From Apostichopus parvimensis (Eukaryota > Echinodermata > Holothuroidea > Aspidochirotida > Stichopodidae): a DNA stretch of 26,763 bases. This document shows positions 10,049-19,999 of this stretch, one piece after another. The notes under the pieces are model-generated. The model worked only from the letters and a program-made list of their open reading frames with translations. It was not told the origin of the DNA and did not search any database. Where the stretch lies: NCBI GenBank assembly GCA_000934455.1, contig KN883591.1:1-26763 (forward strand). Reading direction: 5' to 3'. A program made the position numbers and the translations under genes. The number at the start of each line of letters is the position of its first letter. The first letter of the stretch is position 1.

Positions 10049-10212
10049 TAGACACTTTGGTTAGTAAAATGAGTAGTAAGGGCATTGACCGGAAGGATCC
10101 GTTCATAGTGGTGAGCGCACAGTGTTAAAAGGTTACCAGTTCAATCTAGGCACGGTAGAACGAGTGTGCTAAGGTTGTTAGGAGACAGGTAATTGAGGAA
10201 CAAAGTAAATCT
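10049..10212 (+). repeat. Donor-bearing repeat, near-complete copy
   Basis: One of the fullest copies. It begins TAGACACTTTGGTTAG, continues with GGGCATTGACC, TCATAGTGG, GTGTTAAAAGGTTACCAG, TTCAATCTAGGCACGGTAGA and CTAAGGTTGT, and ends GGAGACAGGTAA plus a short tail. TCATAGTGGTGAGCGC and AGTTCAATCTAGG resemble the A and B boxes of a tRNA-type Pol III promoter. They sit about 60 bp into the element and are a little close together, so tRNA origin is uncertain. It has no coding capacity and is probably a SINE or MITE. Confidence 0.75.
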
Positions 10213-11284
10213 GGTTGAACAGCATACTGAAGTCAAATATGCTGAAAAAATAATGTGCCTAAAAATTTCAGCTTTGTAGTGTGGTCGACATTTGCTCTAA
10301 CATTACTGTACATCTTCATATGGAGCATCATTTCATAAAAATAAAGTCAGATGAATAATTTGTCAAACATTTGATGGAAAGTGACATATTATAAAGCCCA
10401 GTCCTCTTGTACTAAGGCTCGGATGGTAATTTAAGATCTATTGGAGTAAATTGACCTGGCAGAGAGGCAGCCATAAAATCAATAAAGGCTATCAAATAGA
10501 TCCTCCATGATGACAACGCAACCTCTCGTCAGCATCCAGCATTATTAGAATGACAAGATGGGACAGACGATGTGGTTAGAAATTCTTATTGCACTGATAT
10601 TTTACCCAAATCTATTGGTATGAAAATCGACCAGAAAGATGTTAATTAAGAGAGATGTATATTAAGTGCTAATGAAAGACATTGGTAACTGCGAACATGA
10701 GGTGTTATTTTTTTGCTCTTAGTCGACTTAACTCAAAAAGGGTACAAGATGAACTAACTGATCAAAGTAGACGTAAATTGCTTTAGGTTTGCAAAAAGAA
10801 ATGGATAAAACATTGCATTAGAGTTGTACAACGTGTGGTACACAAAAACATTTTGTGTAGTGGCCTAAATGGCTGTACATGAACCTTGTAAAGCAAAGAC
10901 TGGGAAATAACTATAAACAAATCTTGAAAGAGCGAAGAATTTTCTTTGTTCCTTTCAAGTTATTTTACTCTTGAATTTCAAATTTATCCTGTATATTAAA
11001 TGCTGAATTTCTCTTGAAATCTCTTGACAGTCTCATTCTGGGCTCTAGTATGGAGTGGGGTGTGATCCCTGGGTTTATACACAGGATGCAAGAGCCCTGT
11101 GGGTTTTGACTGCTATGCTAGCAAAGAAATGGCAACATAGGGATCATCACCAACTAAGAAAAGGTTGGATAACTCGATTACTCCAAAATTTACTTCAGTA
11201 TCAAAGATATGAAAAAATAAGATTCTTGGTTACAGTTCCGAATGAAAACCGAACAGGGAAAAACCAGACGAAAGACGCAAGATG
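10213..11284. other. AT-rich non-coding stretch
   Basis: No repeat or RNA gene recognised. The frame 11055-11288 starts with TTG and runs into the next repeat copy, and it has no recognisable features. Confidence 0.45.
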
Positions 11285-11424
11285 GTGACACTATGGATGG
11301 TAGAATGAGAAGGAAGGGCATTGACCGGGGGAGCCGGTCATAGTGGGCGTGCAGTGTTAAAAGGTTACCAGTTCATTCTAGGCACAGTAGAACGAGGTAC
11401 TAAGGTTGTGGGGAGACAGGTAAG
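11285..11424 (+). repeat. Donor-bearing repeat, full copy (left arm of inverted pair)
   Basis: It aligns along its length with 10049-10212: GACACTATGG, GTAGAATGAGAAGGAAGGGC, ATTGACCGG, TCATAGTGG, GTGTTAAAAGGTTACCAG, TTCATTCTAGGCACAGTAGA, CTAAGGTTGTG and GGAGACAGGTAAG at 11412-11424. It pairs with the inverted copy at 11796-11936, giving ~140-bp inverted arms around a ~370-bp core. Confidence 0.8.
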
Positions 11425-11795
11425 CTCGTCACTTAGTATAACATAGGGACTTATAATCCCACGTTTTCTTGTTTGAAAAGGAATTTGGCTCTTTTCAAAT
11501 TGTTTATAACTTGCCAATTGAGTGTTCTATTGTTGATTTACTTATCGGTTAATAACTGAAAATTTAAGAGCAGCCTAGTGGCTAATTCGCCACAGAGAAC
11601 TCTCAGTTACATTGAGGGTTACATCCTGACGTTTCGATCCTAGCAGGATCTTCTTCAAAGGCAAAACTCGCATTAAAAGATGATAAAACTTTACAAACTT
11701 TTATCTTTAAGATTCAAACCCTGCAAATTTAAATCACAGACATTAGGGAGGATAAAATATCTCAGTGACGTAAATATGACTGAATTGTGGCTGTA
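11425..11795. other. Core between two inverted repeat copies
   Basis: Mostly AT-rich, with a GC-richer block at about 11570-11670 that carries the hammerhead-like motif annotated separately. The frame 11680-11862 runs into the inverted copy and is not credible. Confidence 0.5.
11618..11662 (-). ncRNA. Degenerate hammerhead-ribozyme-like motif
   Basis: Read on the minus strand: TTGAAGA, an extra A, then GATCC-TGCTA-GGATC (a perfect 5-bp stem), then GAAAC, then ACGT-CAGG-ATGT (a 4-bp helix with one G-U pair). This is close to the hammerhead order CUGANGA - helix II - GAAA - helix III - UH. The essential C3 is U here, one base is extra before helix II, and I cannot find helix I. Hammerheads are known from Penelope-like retroelements and retrozymes in many animals. 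This looks like an inactive relic or a lookalike. Confidence 0.35.
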
Positions 11796-11936
11796 TTACC
11801 TGTCTCCTCACAACCTTAACACTCTTGTTCTAACTTGCCTAGAAGGAACTGATAACCTTTAACACTGTGCGCCCTCTATGAGCGGACCCCTCCGGTCAAC
11901 GCCCTTTCTTTCTCATTCTGCCAACCAAAGTGTCTA
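11796..11936 (-). repeat. Donor-bearing repeat, full copy in reverse (right arm)
   Basis: Its reverse complement gives GACACTTTGGTTGGCAGAAT, GAAAGGGCGTTGACCGG, CTCATAGAGGGCGCACAGTG, TTAAAGGTTATCAG, AGGCAAGTTAGAAC, GTTAAGGTTGTGAG and GGAGACAGGTAA. It is as well preserved as the plus-strand copies at 10049 and 11285. No target-site duplication is obvious on the outer flanks. Confidence 0.8.
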
Positions 11937-11979
11937 CATCGTTTATTTTTTGTTTGGATTTAATTTCTATTAAATTCGT

Positions 11980-12560
11980 TCGGAACAGTTTTCCTAGGAT
12001 CTTTGTTTGGTTTGTGCTTGGAGTAAGAAAACAACTACTCTTCGTGCGTAGCCCGATAAGTAACCTGTACTATCTACTGATGTCACAAGGAGTACGTTTA
12101 ACCTTCAGTCCAACGATATATCAATCTTACATTTTTCTTCAGATTTTATTTTTTTTTCCCCTTAATTTTGTTTTCGAAGTAAAGAAGCCAGGAGAATACT
12201 AATCAGAATGCAATCATTTCCGCACGACGAGATGGCTTCAATTAACAGGAAAGAGATAAAGAACGATAACACTACTAGAGATTAATTCAAGCGAGTAATC
12301 GCTAACATCGAAAAAGAGTCACGTACTGTATACACCACCAGACTTTCCTAGCTCAGTTAATTAAACCTTACGTGGATGGGATCTTATCCTCGAACAAAAC
12401 TTTAGTTATCCCTGAAGAGTCATCAGATATTTGTAACAGTACACAAAAACTCGATTCATCAAGTGTCTGCTACGAATCACAACAACACCTGCCAACAGAC
12501 GGCAAGAAATGTCTGATAAATTTACTATCTGTCGTTTGTGTGTGCGCCCTATGGAGTCGA
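11980..12560. promoter_or_regulatory. CpG-retaining patch D
   Basis: About 24 CpGs lie in 580 bp, beginning just outside the inverted repeat copy. Short frames on both strands (11930-12202 + and 12372-12563 +, 12406-12648 -) have no recognisable domains. TAATT-type homeodomain core words near 12283 are too short to weigh. Confidence 0.3.
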
Positions 12561-12995
12561 TGAAGTATAGGTCTGTGTAAATCTGACAAAACTTTGCAAG
12601 CACTGATTTCATACAGATTGACTTATTATAAAAAGCAGGTACGATCATTTTTAGTTTTTATTTAGTTATTATCTATATCATCTTTTGATAAACATTTTTT
12701 TTATATCATTTTGGGTAGAAAAATCAAGAATTGGCCACTACAGGATTTTTCATTTATACACCTGACATGGATTTAACTCAGTTACAACCCAATGATAATG
12801 GAAACCTGTATATATGCGGTTCAACAATTTATGAAGATTCACATCTATAGGGCTTCATAGTTGTCATTCCAAGATTCCCCTGGCATTTATTTTGTGATGA
12901 GTTATTCCACACAGCCAACAACCAATTAATGGGGACTCATATTTAAACGAAATACAGAAATTTATCTACAGTACCTTCATCCTTTTTAGTTATTA
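12561..12995. other. Featureless AT-rich stretch
   Basis: Nothing recognised before the (CAY)n array. Confidence 0.5.
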
Positions 12996-13472
12996 ACCAC
13001 CTCCACGATTACCACCACCACCACCACCATCACCACCACCACCACCACCACCACCATCACCACCACCACCACCACAACCACCATCATCATCATCACCATC
13101 ATCATCACCATCACCACCATCACCATCATCACCACCACTATCATCCTTATCACCACCATCATCACCATCATCATCACCATCATCATCATCATCATCATCA
13201 TCACCACCACCACCATCATCATCATCATCACCACCACTATCATCCTTATCACCAACATCATCATCACCATCATCATCACCATCATCATCATTATCATCAA
13301 CACCACAATACCACCACCATCACCACCACCATCACCATCATCATCACCATCATCATCATATCCACAACCACCACCATCATCACCACCATCATGATCATCA
13401 TCATCAATTCATCATCACCACCCCCACCATTACCACCACCAACATAATCATCATCATCATCATCATCACCAT
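12996..13472 (+). repeat. (CAC/CAT)n trinucleotide array with a higher-order period
   Basis: About 480 bp of CAC and CAT triplets with few interruptions. The interruption ACCACCACTATCATCCTTAT occurs at 13131-13150 and again at 13230-13249, a 99-bp higher-order period, so part of the array grew by segmental duplication. The minus-strand Met/Val frame (12986-13306) and any His-rich plus-strand frame are artefacts of the triplet repeat. Confidence 0.95.
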
Positions 13473-13634
13473 TGCAATCTCACATTAAATCATCAGAACT
13501 AAAGACACATTTAATCATATTACAAACTAAAGACACACAAGTGACATTTCCTTCCCCAGACATACTGTAGCAGTAGTAAGAGAATATCAATACTACAGAT
13601 GACACAGTAAACATGAAAGGCTATAAAACTCCTC

Positions 13635-13905
13635 GCATCTGTTTCTTCCCAAAAGGCCTGTTCAAAGTCTCTACACGGTAAATAAATCTACTTACGTCTG
13701 CTGTCTTTATCGAGATGGGGATGATTTCACAGAGCCGGTCGTCTGAGAGAATACTCCCCCAGTCAGGCCCTGAGACTTATTTGTTAATGCCAGGCTGGGG
13801 AGATATCTTGCCTGATGCATCTTTTACAATCACAAATAACTTCACTTTGATTTTACTCGTGTGGGTTTCGGTGTTGAGCACGGCAGTATCTCGTTACGAA
13901 TAAAT
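13635..13905 (+). promoter_or_regulatory. CpG-retaining patch E
   Basis: About 11 CpGs lie in 270 bp. The frame 13715-13903 starts in this patch (62 codons). It has a short hydrophobic stretch near its C-terminus (Leu-Ile-Leu-Leu-Val-Trp-Val) but no recognisable family. A regulatory or hypomethylated patch is the better guess. Confidence 0.3.
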
Positions 13906-15354
13906 GAGTTTTTAAAGGTACTTGAAGAATGGACGTTTACAACTGAGTGAAAGTTAATCCAGAGTTTGTTTATATTTTGACGATATATCACAGAAAATTT
14001 ATCTCTGCTGCTGGTGGTACATCATGTACACGCACAAACATAGTGCGACTGGTTGATATTTGATTAAAAATCAAAATTTGATTTTTATGTACCTTAAAAT
14101 GAAGAACAAGTTGAAGATTTGTTACTTTATGAAAATGATGTTTATTGGAAAGCATCTTGACTGTTTATAGTTTGCCCAACAGATATGAAATGAGCTATGT
14201 AAGGCACACGTAAGAGTGCACAGTATCTATAAAGTGTGTGAAGTCATTTTCAGCATATGAGGGAAATTATCACATATATGCAAGCAATAGATTCATGTCA
14301 GATATGTACAGACGACTACAAGGATCCATACCGAATGTTTGTAACTAACTTTGTGCTTATAGGAGACTGCGGTTGACAGAACACCAAAAACAAATCGAAT
14401 GATGAAAGTTTCATGGTGAAAACTGCACTGGTTTTTTTTTATGGTATTCGCAGGAGTTTTCACTACACTGGGACATCATGTCTCTAGCATAAATGCACCC
14501 AATTGTTTGTAAATAAAATTTGCAAGTTTTCAAAAACAATGATTCAAAGAAATTGAAGTCAACACTGATGAAGTTCTACATCTTACAGCAAGAACCTAGA
14601 TAAACAATTAGCCATTTCCTTCCCTACTGCATGCAGAGGTTATTCTTACAGTAAACACCTCCCTCTCTCTCTCTCACCTACAAAGAAAGGCAACCAAATT
14701 CCACTACACCCCTACCCTAATATCAGTATTCCCACAAATTTTTCTGTGCACAAGCTACCCTAGCATGGTTGTACACCCCATCAATTTACTGTATGTACGA
14801 TATACAGTACCCAGGCTTGGTTGCAGACTGGCGATTAACTGAATGTATGATCCACAACTTATAAACAACACAGCTAGTCACTATAAAGTCACATACTGTA
14901 CATTGCATAGCGTACTTTTCAAAATCTACCCATGACCCCCAACAAAATGGAAACATATCTGATATTCAAGTACCATTTGATCTTCGCCTTCAATAAATCT
15001 CAGAGAAAGTGTTGAAATAATATTACAGGCCAGTTTACAGAACCCAAGGGGAAACAGAAAATTGTCATGCCCATGCTGACAATTAACATTTGAACCAACA
15101 TCACATAAATTTTAATGATAGACGATCTTTATAAATAAGTAATTTCATACCTTGAAATGCACTTATTCAGAGCAAATGATACAGATTTTTTTTTTTTTCT
15201 GCTGAGACTTTTCAAACCTATATGTACCAGTTGGAAACTTAATTAAAGGTACCAGTCATTGTTTTTAGCTCAATAATAAAAATTTGTGCTTCGTTAATGA
15301 TTGTAAGTTGAAAGAAGGAACCCTCAAATGCTCCTGGCCATCCTTGTCTGTTAT
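13906..15354. other. Long AT-rich stretch without recognisable features
   Basis: CpG-poor. Contains a short CT microsatellite at 14662-14675 and several ACTGTA/TACAGT words (about 14791, 14812 and 14895). No gene or family repeat seen. Confidence 0.5.
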
Positions 15355-15900
15355 TCGATATTACTTCGGCTTCACTCCGATGTTACCTAATCTTCTTTGA
15401 GCGGTTTTGATTGCAAACGGTAAGAGACACTAAGTAGCAATCTCATTTCAGCCATCGCCCGAGGGTCAGGGAATGATGCCTTTGCTTTACACTTTTTTTC
15501 GTCTCCCGATGCAAATAGGATTGGCTGAGCAGAATTTTGTCTCCGAAATGCCACCGGGAGAATTCAAAAGGTGTATCAACAAACCGGTGGTTCCGTTTAT
15601 AGTTCCATGTTCTTTTATATCTATACCCAATGCAGAAAAAAACATACATTTCACTTCATTAAAATCTTTCAGAGAGTGTATGTAATTTATCGTTCACTTT
15701 GTATTCCACATACCGCAGAAATAGTTTACTAATAGTGCGATGAACTGGCACTTTGGAGAAATGGCCAAACGCATAAAAACGACGGCAGTTAAAAATGTTT
15801 CGGAATAAACTGCCATCAATCACCGAAGCAGTGAATGAACAAAAGGATCACGGAAGCTTTATACGTGTACTACTGGTGTAATCCTCTAGACGCACTGTGT
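15355..15900 (+). promoter_or_regulatory. CpG-retaining patch F with a 70-codon ATG frame
   Basis: About 25 CpGs lie in 545 bp. A donor-like AACG|GTAAGAG lies at 15416-15426. An acceptor-like pyrimidine tract ending TTTCAG lies at 15446-15451, but the gap between them is too short for an intron. The frame 15473-15685 starts with ATG-ATG (G at -3) and has a hydrophobic N-terminus. It resembles nothing I know. The opposite strand is also open (15443-15649), which argues that base composition, not coding, explains both. Confidence 0.35.
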
Positions 15901-17539
15901 ATAATTACAGTTTGTATGAGTACAAAGAAGCATACAGCATCTTACAAGCAAATTTGCACAGACAGCTGGGTTGCTATGCAATAAGATTGCAAGCACTTTT
16001 ACGTATGTAGCAACAGTATTCTACAGTACTTTCAAACTTGAGAAATTAGTTATGACAATCAAGGTATGCTGTATTGGCCGCAAATATGCTAGATATTCAA
16101 ATATGGTCACCTTTGGTCAAAATTCTTAAACATTCTGTCATCTTGTGTGTTCCTTAAAAATGTCTGAGAACAATTTGGAGAGTAACAGCCTCCAGGAAAT
16201 TAATTTTGAAAACTTCTAGCAATTATAGCTCGCTATAATTTGGGGCCTATACTGACTTCCTTTAAGCTATGATTAAAACTTGACCAATTAACAGTGTGAT
16301 GATATTAGGTACGTACATGTAAACAATCTATTTTATACTGGAAAGTCCACCAAACTGGACACCAAGGATTGATAAAATTAAAAACATCATAGCTTTACAA
16401 ACGAAATGGATATAGACATTCAGATTTGTAGTAGAGTACAATAGGGTAAGTACCACCAGTACAGGTACAATACCACTTGTGATGAGTACAAGGTCAAGGT
16501 TCAAATGTGAGTACAGTTATTTAATCTTGTATCAGCACAATAAACTAGGCCTTTGTTGAGGATGACAGTCAGTGGAAAATAATATTTGATCTTGCCTGTT
16601 CATTAGGTTTATGTTCTTATTCTAGATATTTGGGAACTATAATATTTTCAGAATATGAGTTCCAGCAAGAAGGAGGCGCTAGCATATTGGTAGGATGAAC
16701 AACATTTCACAATTCTTCAGGGGAAGTTAATATAGACACCACCATAGGGAGATACTGTAGAAGGCAATAGTCAAAGAGTTTGAGGTCACACATAAAATCT
16801 GGCAGCTCAGTATTAATATGTAAACAGAAGGGGCTTACTAAATTTCACTATGCTTTGACAACAGGTCAAAGGTCATACCCATGACAGAGAGGGGAATTCC
16901 TAAGATACCTCATAACTCCTGTTTGCCTGTTCAGAGAGTGTGACTGTCATGAGGGATGAGTTCTGCAGTCAACACTTGGCAATACTATCCAGGTTTGGGA
17001 AAAGGCAAAAACATTAAGGTGGCGGTAAAATCTTCCTGGACTCATCTGTCCCTGACACTTATATGAGTGTGGGCTCTTGCCAGGATCGAGAACTGGGTTT
17101 AACTAGGCAAAGAATCTTAAAAGGAGCTTTATGTGTTGATTTGTTATTACAATAAGTCTTCATTAGACTCGACTACATGGATAACAAATGAAATGATGTG
17201 AATCACAAGATTCCGTATAATTTACTGAACTCACATGTTTGTTTGTTTGGTGTTAATTTGGTGAGGCAGCTTGATATGCTGTCTTACTTTCATCAACTTC
17301 ACTCTTGTTTTTCAGACTTACTTGATAGGTCTGGACTAATGAGCTGCTTTCAAAAGCAACTTCTTATTTGATGATGCAGCTAAATTACCTTGTCTAATGA
17401 AGGTTTGTTTTCAAGTACTGAAATGAACGGACTTCTGCATTTGAAGTTTCAGTTCTCAAGTAGAAATGAGAAAGGAAATTAAAGTAATCTTCCATCTTTA
17501 TAACTGGCCTGACTGTGTTGAAAACTTACTGAACTTCCT
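15901..17539. other. Long CpG-poor stretch with isolated motifs
   Basis: A near-perfect palindrome AATTATAGC-tc-GCTATAATT lies at 16221-16240. A perfect nuclear-receptor-type direct repeat AGGTCAAAGGTCA lies at 16863-16875. I see no gene or family repeat. By eye there are about eight CpGs per kilobase. Confidence 0.5.
16863..16875 (+). promoter_or_regulatory. Perfect DR1-type motif (AGGTCAAAGGTCA)
   Basis: Two AGGTCA half-sites spaced by one base match the consensus bound by RXR heterodimers, HNF4 and COUP-TF. The same words occur in decayed repeats at 8960-9600, so this may be repeat-derived sequence. No functional evidence is present. Confidence 0.25.
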
Positions 17540-18010
17540 CTCGTACACCTCCCTCAGTCTCCTACTCCCTCCCCCACTCTCCCAACTACCCCAATCCCCA
17601 CTCTCCCAACTCCTCCCCCTGGCACTCCACTCCTCTCCCATTTATTATCCCATCCTGGAAGCAGCGGCTAATTTAAATCATCACAAAATGTCTCCTTGCC
17701 ACTGCTGCCTGCTCCTCCTACTACTCTCCTTTCAATATCCCTATCCTCATCCCTCCCCCTCTCCCACCCCAAGCGCTCTCCATCTTCTCAATCACATCCT
17801 GAGAGCTGCCCCTATTCTCAGTCATCACAAACTCTCACTCCTACCGATTACAGCTGCCTGCCCCCCTACTACTCTCCTTCCCATATCCCCATCCTCACCA
17901 CCGCCACCCCCCCCCACCCCCGTCCCACCCCAAACATTATCCATCTTCTCCCTGTTAAAATCACATCCTGAGAGCTGCCCCTCTATTCTAAGTCATCACA
18001 AACTCTCTCC
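17540..18010 (+). repeat. Pyrimidine-rich tandem repeat, ~144-171-bp period
   Basis: The left part (17540-17660) is almost pure C/T. After it, a unit containing CACATCCTGAGAGCTGCCCC, TCATCACAAA, CTGCCTGC, CTACTACTCTCC and CCATCTTCTC repeats. TCATCACAAA lies at 17678, 17822 and 17993. The 183-codon plus-strand frame at 17466-18017 is Pro/Leu/Ser-rich and merely follows the C/T bias. It is not a gene. Long homopyrimidine tracts can adopt triplex structures. Confidence 0.85.
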
Positions 18011-18045
18011 TGCCTGATACAACTGCCTTCTCCAGAATCCTAGTC

Positions 18046-18101
18046 TACTGTTATCTGTCAATTTTCTCCAATGTACTGTTATCTGTCAATTTTCTCCAAT
18101 G
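18046..18101 (+). repeat. Minisatellite, 28-bp unit, two perfect copies
   Basis: Identical units at 18046-18073 and 18074-18101 begin TACTGTTATC and end TCTCCAATG. They lie just right of the pyrimidine-rich array. Confidence 0.9.
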
Positions 18102-18495
18102 GTATCTTTCTTATCCAGGCAGATGGTATAAGTAAAGCAGGTTCAACCATTTTGTGATTTATGATGTGGGGTACCTCAACCTTGGAAAGGATTATATATT
18201 TTCTTGCTAAAGGTAAAATGTAATATTAGGAAACATTAATCAGCTAGCTATCTGAGTTATATTCAGAGAGTAGTTAGTACTTCTAAGTGTGACAAGCCAT
18301 TCCGTCTTAAAAGAACATGGAATGATTTGAAAGATGAGAAGATACCTCTTCTTTTAAGCCACATGGCCAGTTTTAATGACTCGGTTGTGTTTTCCAATCC
18401 TTCGATGCTTAAAACCATTGGGAGTACTTCCATGCCATAGCAGAGCCAACCCATACAATGTAAGCTTCAAGCAGACGTACAGTATAGTGCAGAAC
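18102..18495. other. Non-coding stretch
   Basis: The minus-strand frame 18263-18454 has no recognisable features. No repeat is visible. Confidence 0.45.
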
Positions 18496-18565
18496 AATTA
18501 CCAATTGTTATATACTATGGTAGATGAGAGTGCATAAGTACAGGAGACAGGTAAGGGAGAATTGA
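18496..18565 (+). repeat. Donor-bearing repeat, diverged copy
   Basis: GGAGACAGGTAAG is intact at 18543-18555, followed by GGAGAATTGAA. Upstream, CAATTACCAATTG, ATGGTAGATGAGAGTGC and ATAAG align with the family body. The 5' half is not recognisable. Confidence 0.65.
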
Positions 18566-18919
18566 ATTCAGTTTGTATTTTCGGGAGGAGTCCTGGGCAA
18601 GGGACATAGCCATATAGGGACAAAAGTGTTTTTGTACATAAACATCTAATCTCCCTATTCCTTAGTTAGTACTATGACTTTATATGGACACATAGGACAC
18701 ATTGTTTGGGAACTGGGGCATGAACAACAGTTCCCAAACTTATTGCTAGGCAACCATCCAGTTTATCAGTGTACTCTGAAAGCTACATTTGTCACAATCT
18801 GGTGATAACAATCCTGAACATAAACAGGAGAGTGAAATATATTAATCTGAAGTCTACTCTAAACCAATATCACCAACAAACCAAAACCATTTACTTTGGC
18901 ATTTCTTAACCAGTTTGCA
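18566..18919. other. Non-coding stretch
   Basis: No gene or repeat recognised. Confidence 0.45.
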
Positions 18920-19365
18920 AACAAGAAAATAACACACTTCATAAAATTCTTTTGCACTTTTTTTTATAATTTCTAAGTCAGTTTTCTGTTGTTAATTTAC
19001 CTATATAAAAATTAGTGTGGCACTACTGTACAGTGGTATACTATATTCTGTATTTCCAGCACTTGATAATTTGGTGCAACCAGTCCAACATTGCAGTGTC
19101 CACTTTCCAGATAGATTTTTAGTTAGGTTGAGTGACCATTATTTAATAAGAAAATAGCAAGAATATAATACTAAATTCACTTCATAAAATTCTCTCCCAT
19201 TGTTTTATAATTTCCCAGTCAGTTAAATAACTTTACTCATTAACCAAACATTGTACATGAAGTTTTTGCGGCACTTAAGAATAATTTCCTGCACTTGATA
19301 AATTTGGGAACAGTCAAATTAAATATTGTTTAAAGATAGATCTTTCGTTAGGTTGAGTGGTATTA
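18920..19365 (+). repeat. Diverged tandem duplication (~225-253 bp)
   Basis: Copy 1 spans about 18920-19140 and copy 2 about 19146-19365. Shared blocks in the same order are CACTTCATAAAATTCT, TTTATAATTTC..AGTCAGTT, GCACTTGATAA and TTAGGTTGAGTG. The offset is 253 bp at the left and 225 bp at the right, so internal indels have accumulated. It is AT-rich with no coding potential. Confidence 0.75.
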
Positions 19366-19999
19366 AAATAATTATCTGTCAATATTACAAGGCTTCGTAT
19401 ACCTGATGTACAGTAACAACCCAAAACAAAATGGAAGGCAGGACACATTTTATTGCAAACACACCTCCTACATGCCTTAGGGGAATCTATAATTTTATAT
19501 TCCTTTCCTTAAAATCCAATTTTTTTTTTTTTCGTTTTCTAAACCAAAAAATTTATTTCTGTATATATGCAACAAATGAAATGCAACCCACTACACCAAA
19601 ATGTCATTTATCAAACTAATTGTGTTGGTAAAGATCAATTGACAATCTACATCTATATGTGGACGTAGACTGAAGCTAGCTTCATCATAGCCTCAGCTTT
19701 TTCATATCAGGTCTCCTTCCTGGCTGATATTATCAGCTTTTTCCTTCTTTTTTTTTTATTCTTGAAATATGATAACTGAGATGGGAATGCATTTCATTCA
19801 TATTTTGCCAACATCACCTGATGTTTTGAGAAAAATGCCACAACCTCTTGAATAATTAACCCAGTTGGTTTGTTATTTTCAAGGCTGCATCTTTTAAGCA
19901 GAGCTGTTCACTTTTGTGGCAAATTTCTTTCTTTCATCAAAGATGAAGATATTTCGTAATGAGTAGATAACGATGATGATCATGATGACTGGATGAGAG
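19366..19999. other. AT-rich non-coding stretch
   Basis: T-runs at about 19519-19532 and 19747-19757. The frame 19431-19619 reads through them and is not credible. Confidence 0.5.

Noticed and set aside
9714-10106. 130-codon minus-strand frame
   Set aside because: It overlaps the donor-bearing repeat and an opposed frame, and shows only Ser/Phe-rich low information.
11700-11720. GATTCAAACCC (minus-strand GGGTTTGAATC) as a tRNA B box
   Set aside because: No A box at a suitable distance and no acceptor stem.
12986-13306. 106-codon minus-strand frame rich in Met and Val
   Set aside because: It is the translation of a CAC/CAT triplet array. The composition is fully explained by the microsatellite.
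12996-13472. Periodic triplets as a CRISPR array
   Set aside because: No spacer-repeat alternation. It is a simple trinucleotide microsatellite in eukaryotic-type DNA.
15416-15451. Donor GTAAGAG and acceptor TTTCAG as an intron
   Set aside because: The interval of about 30 bp is shorter than any ordinary spliceosomal intron.
17466-18017. 183-codon Pro/Leu/Ser-rich plus-strand frame
   Set aside because: It follows a C/T-biased tandem repeat. An overlapping second frame (17696-17971) is open for the same reason.
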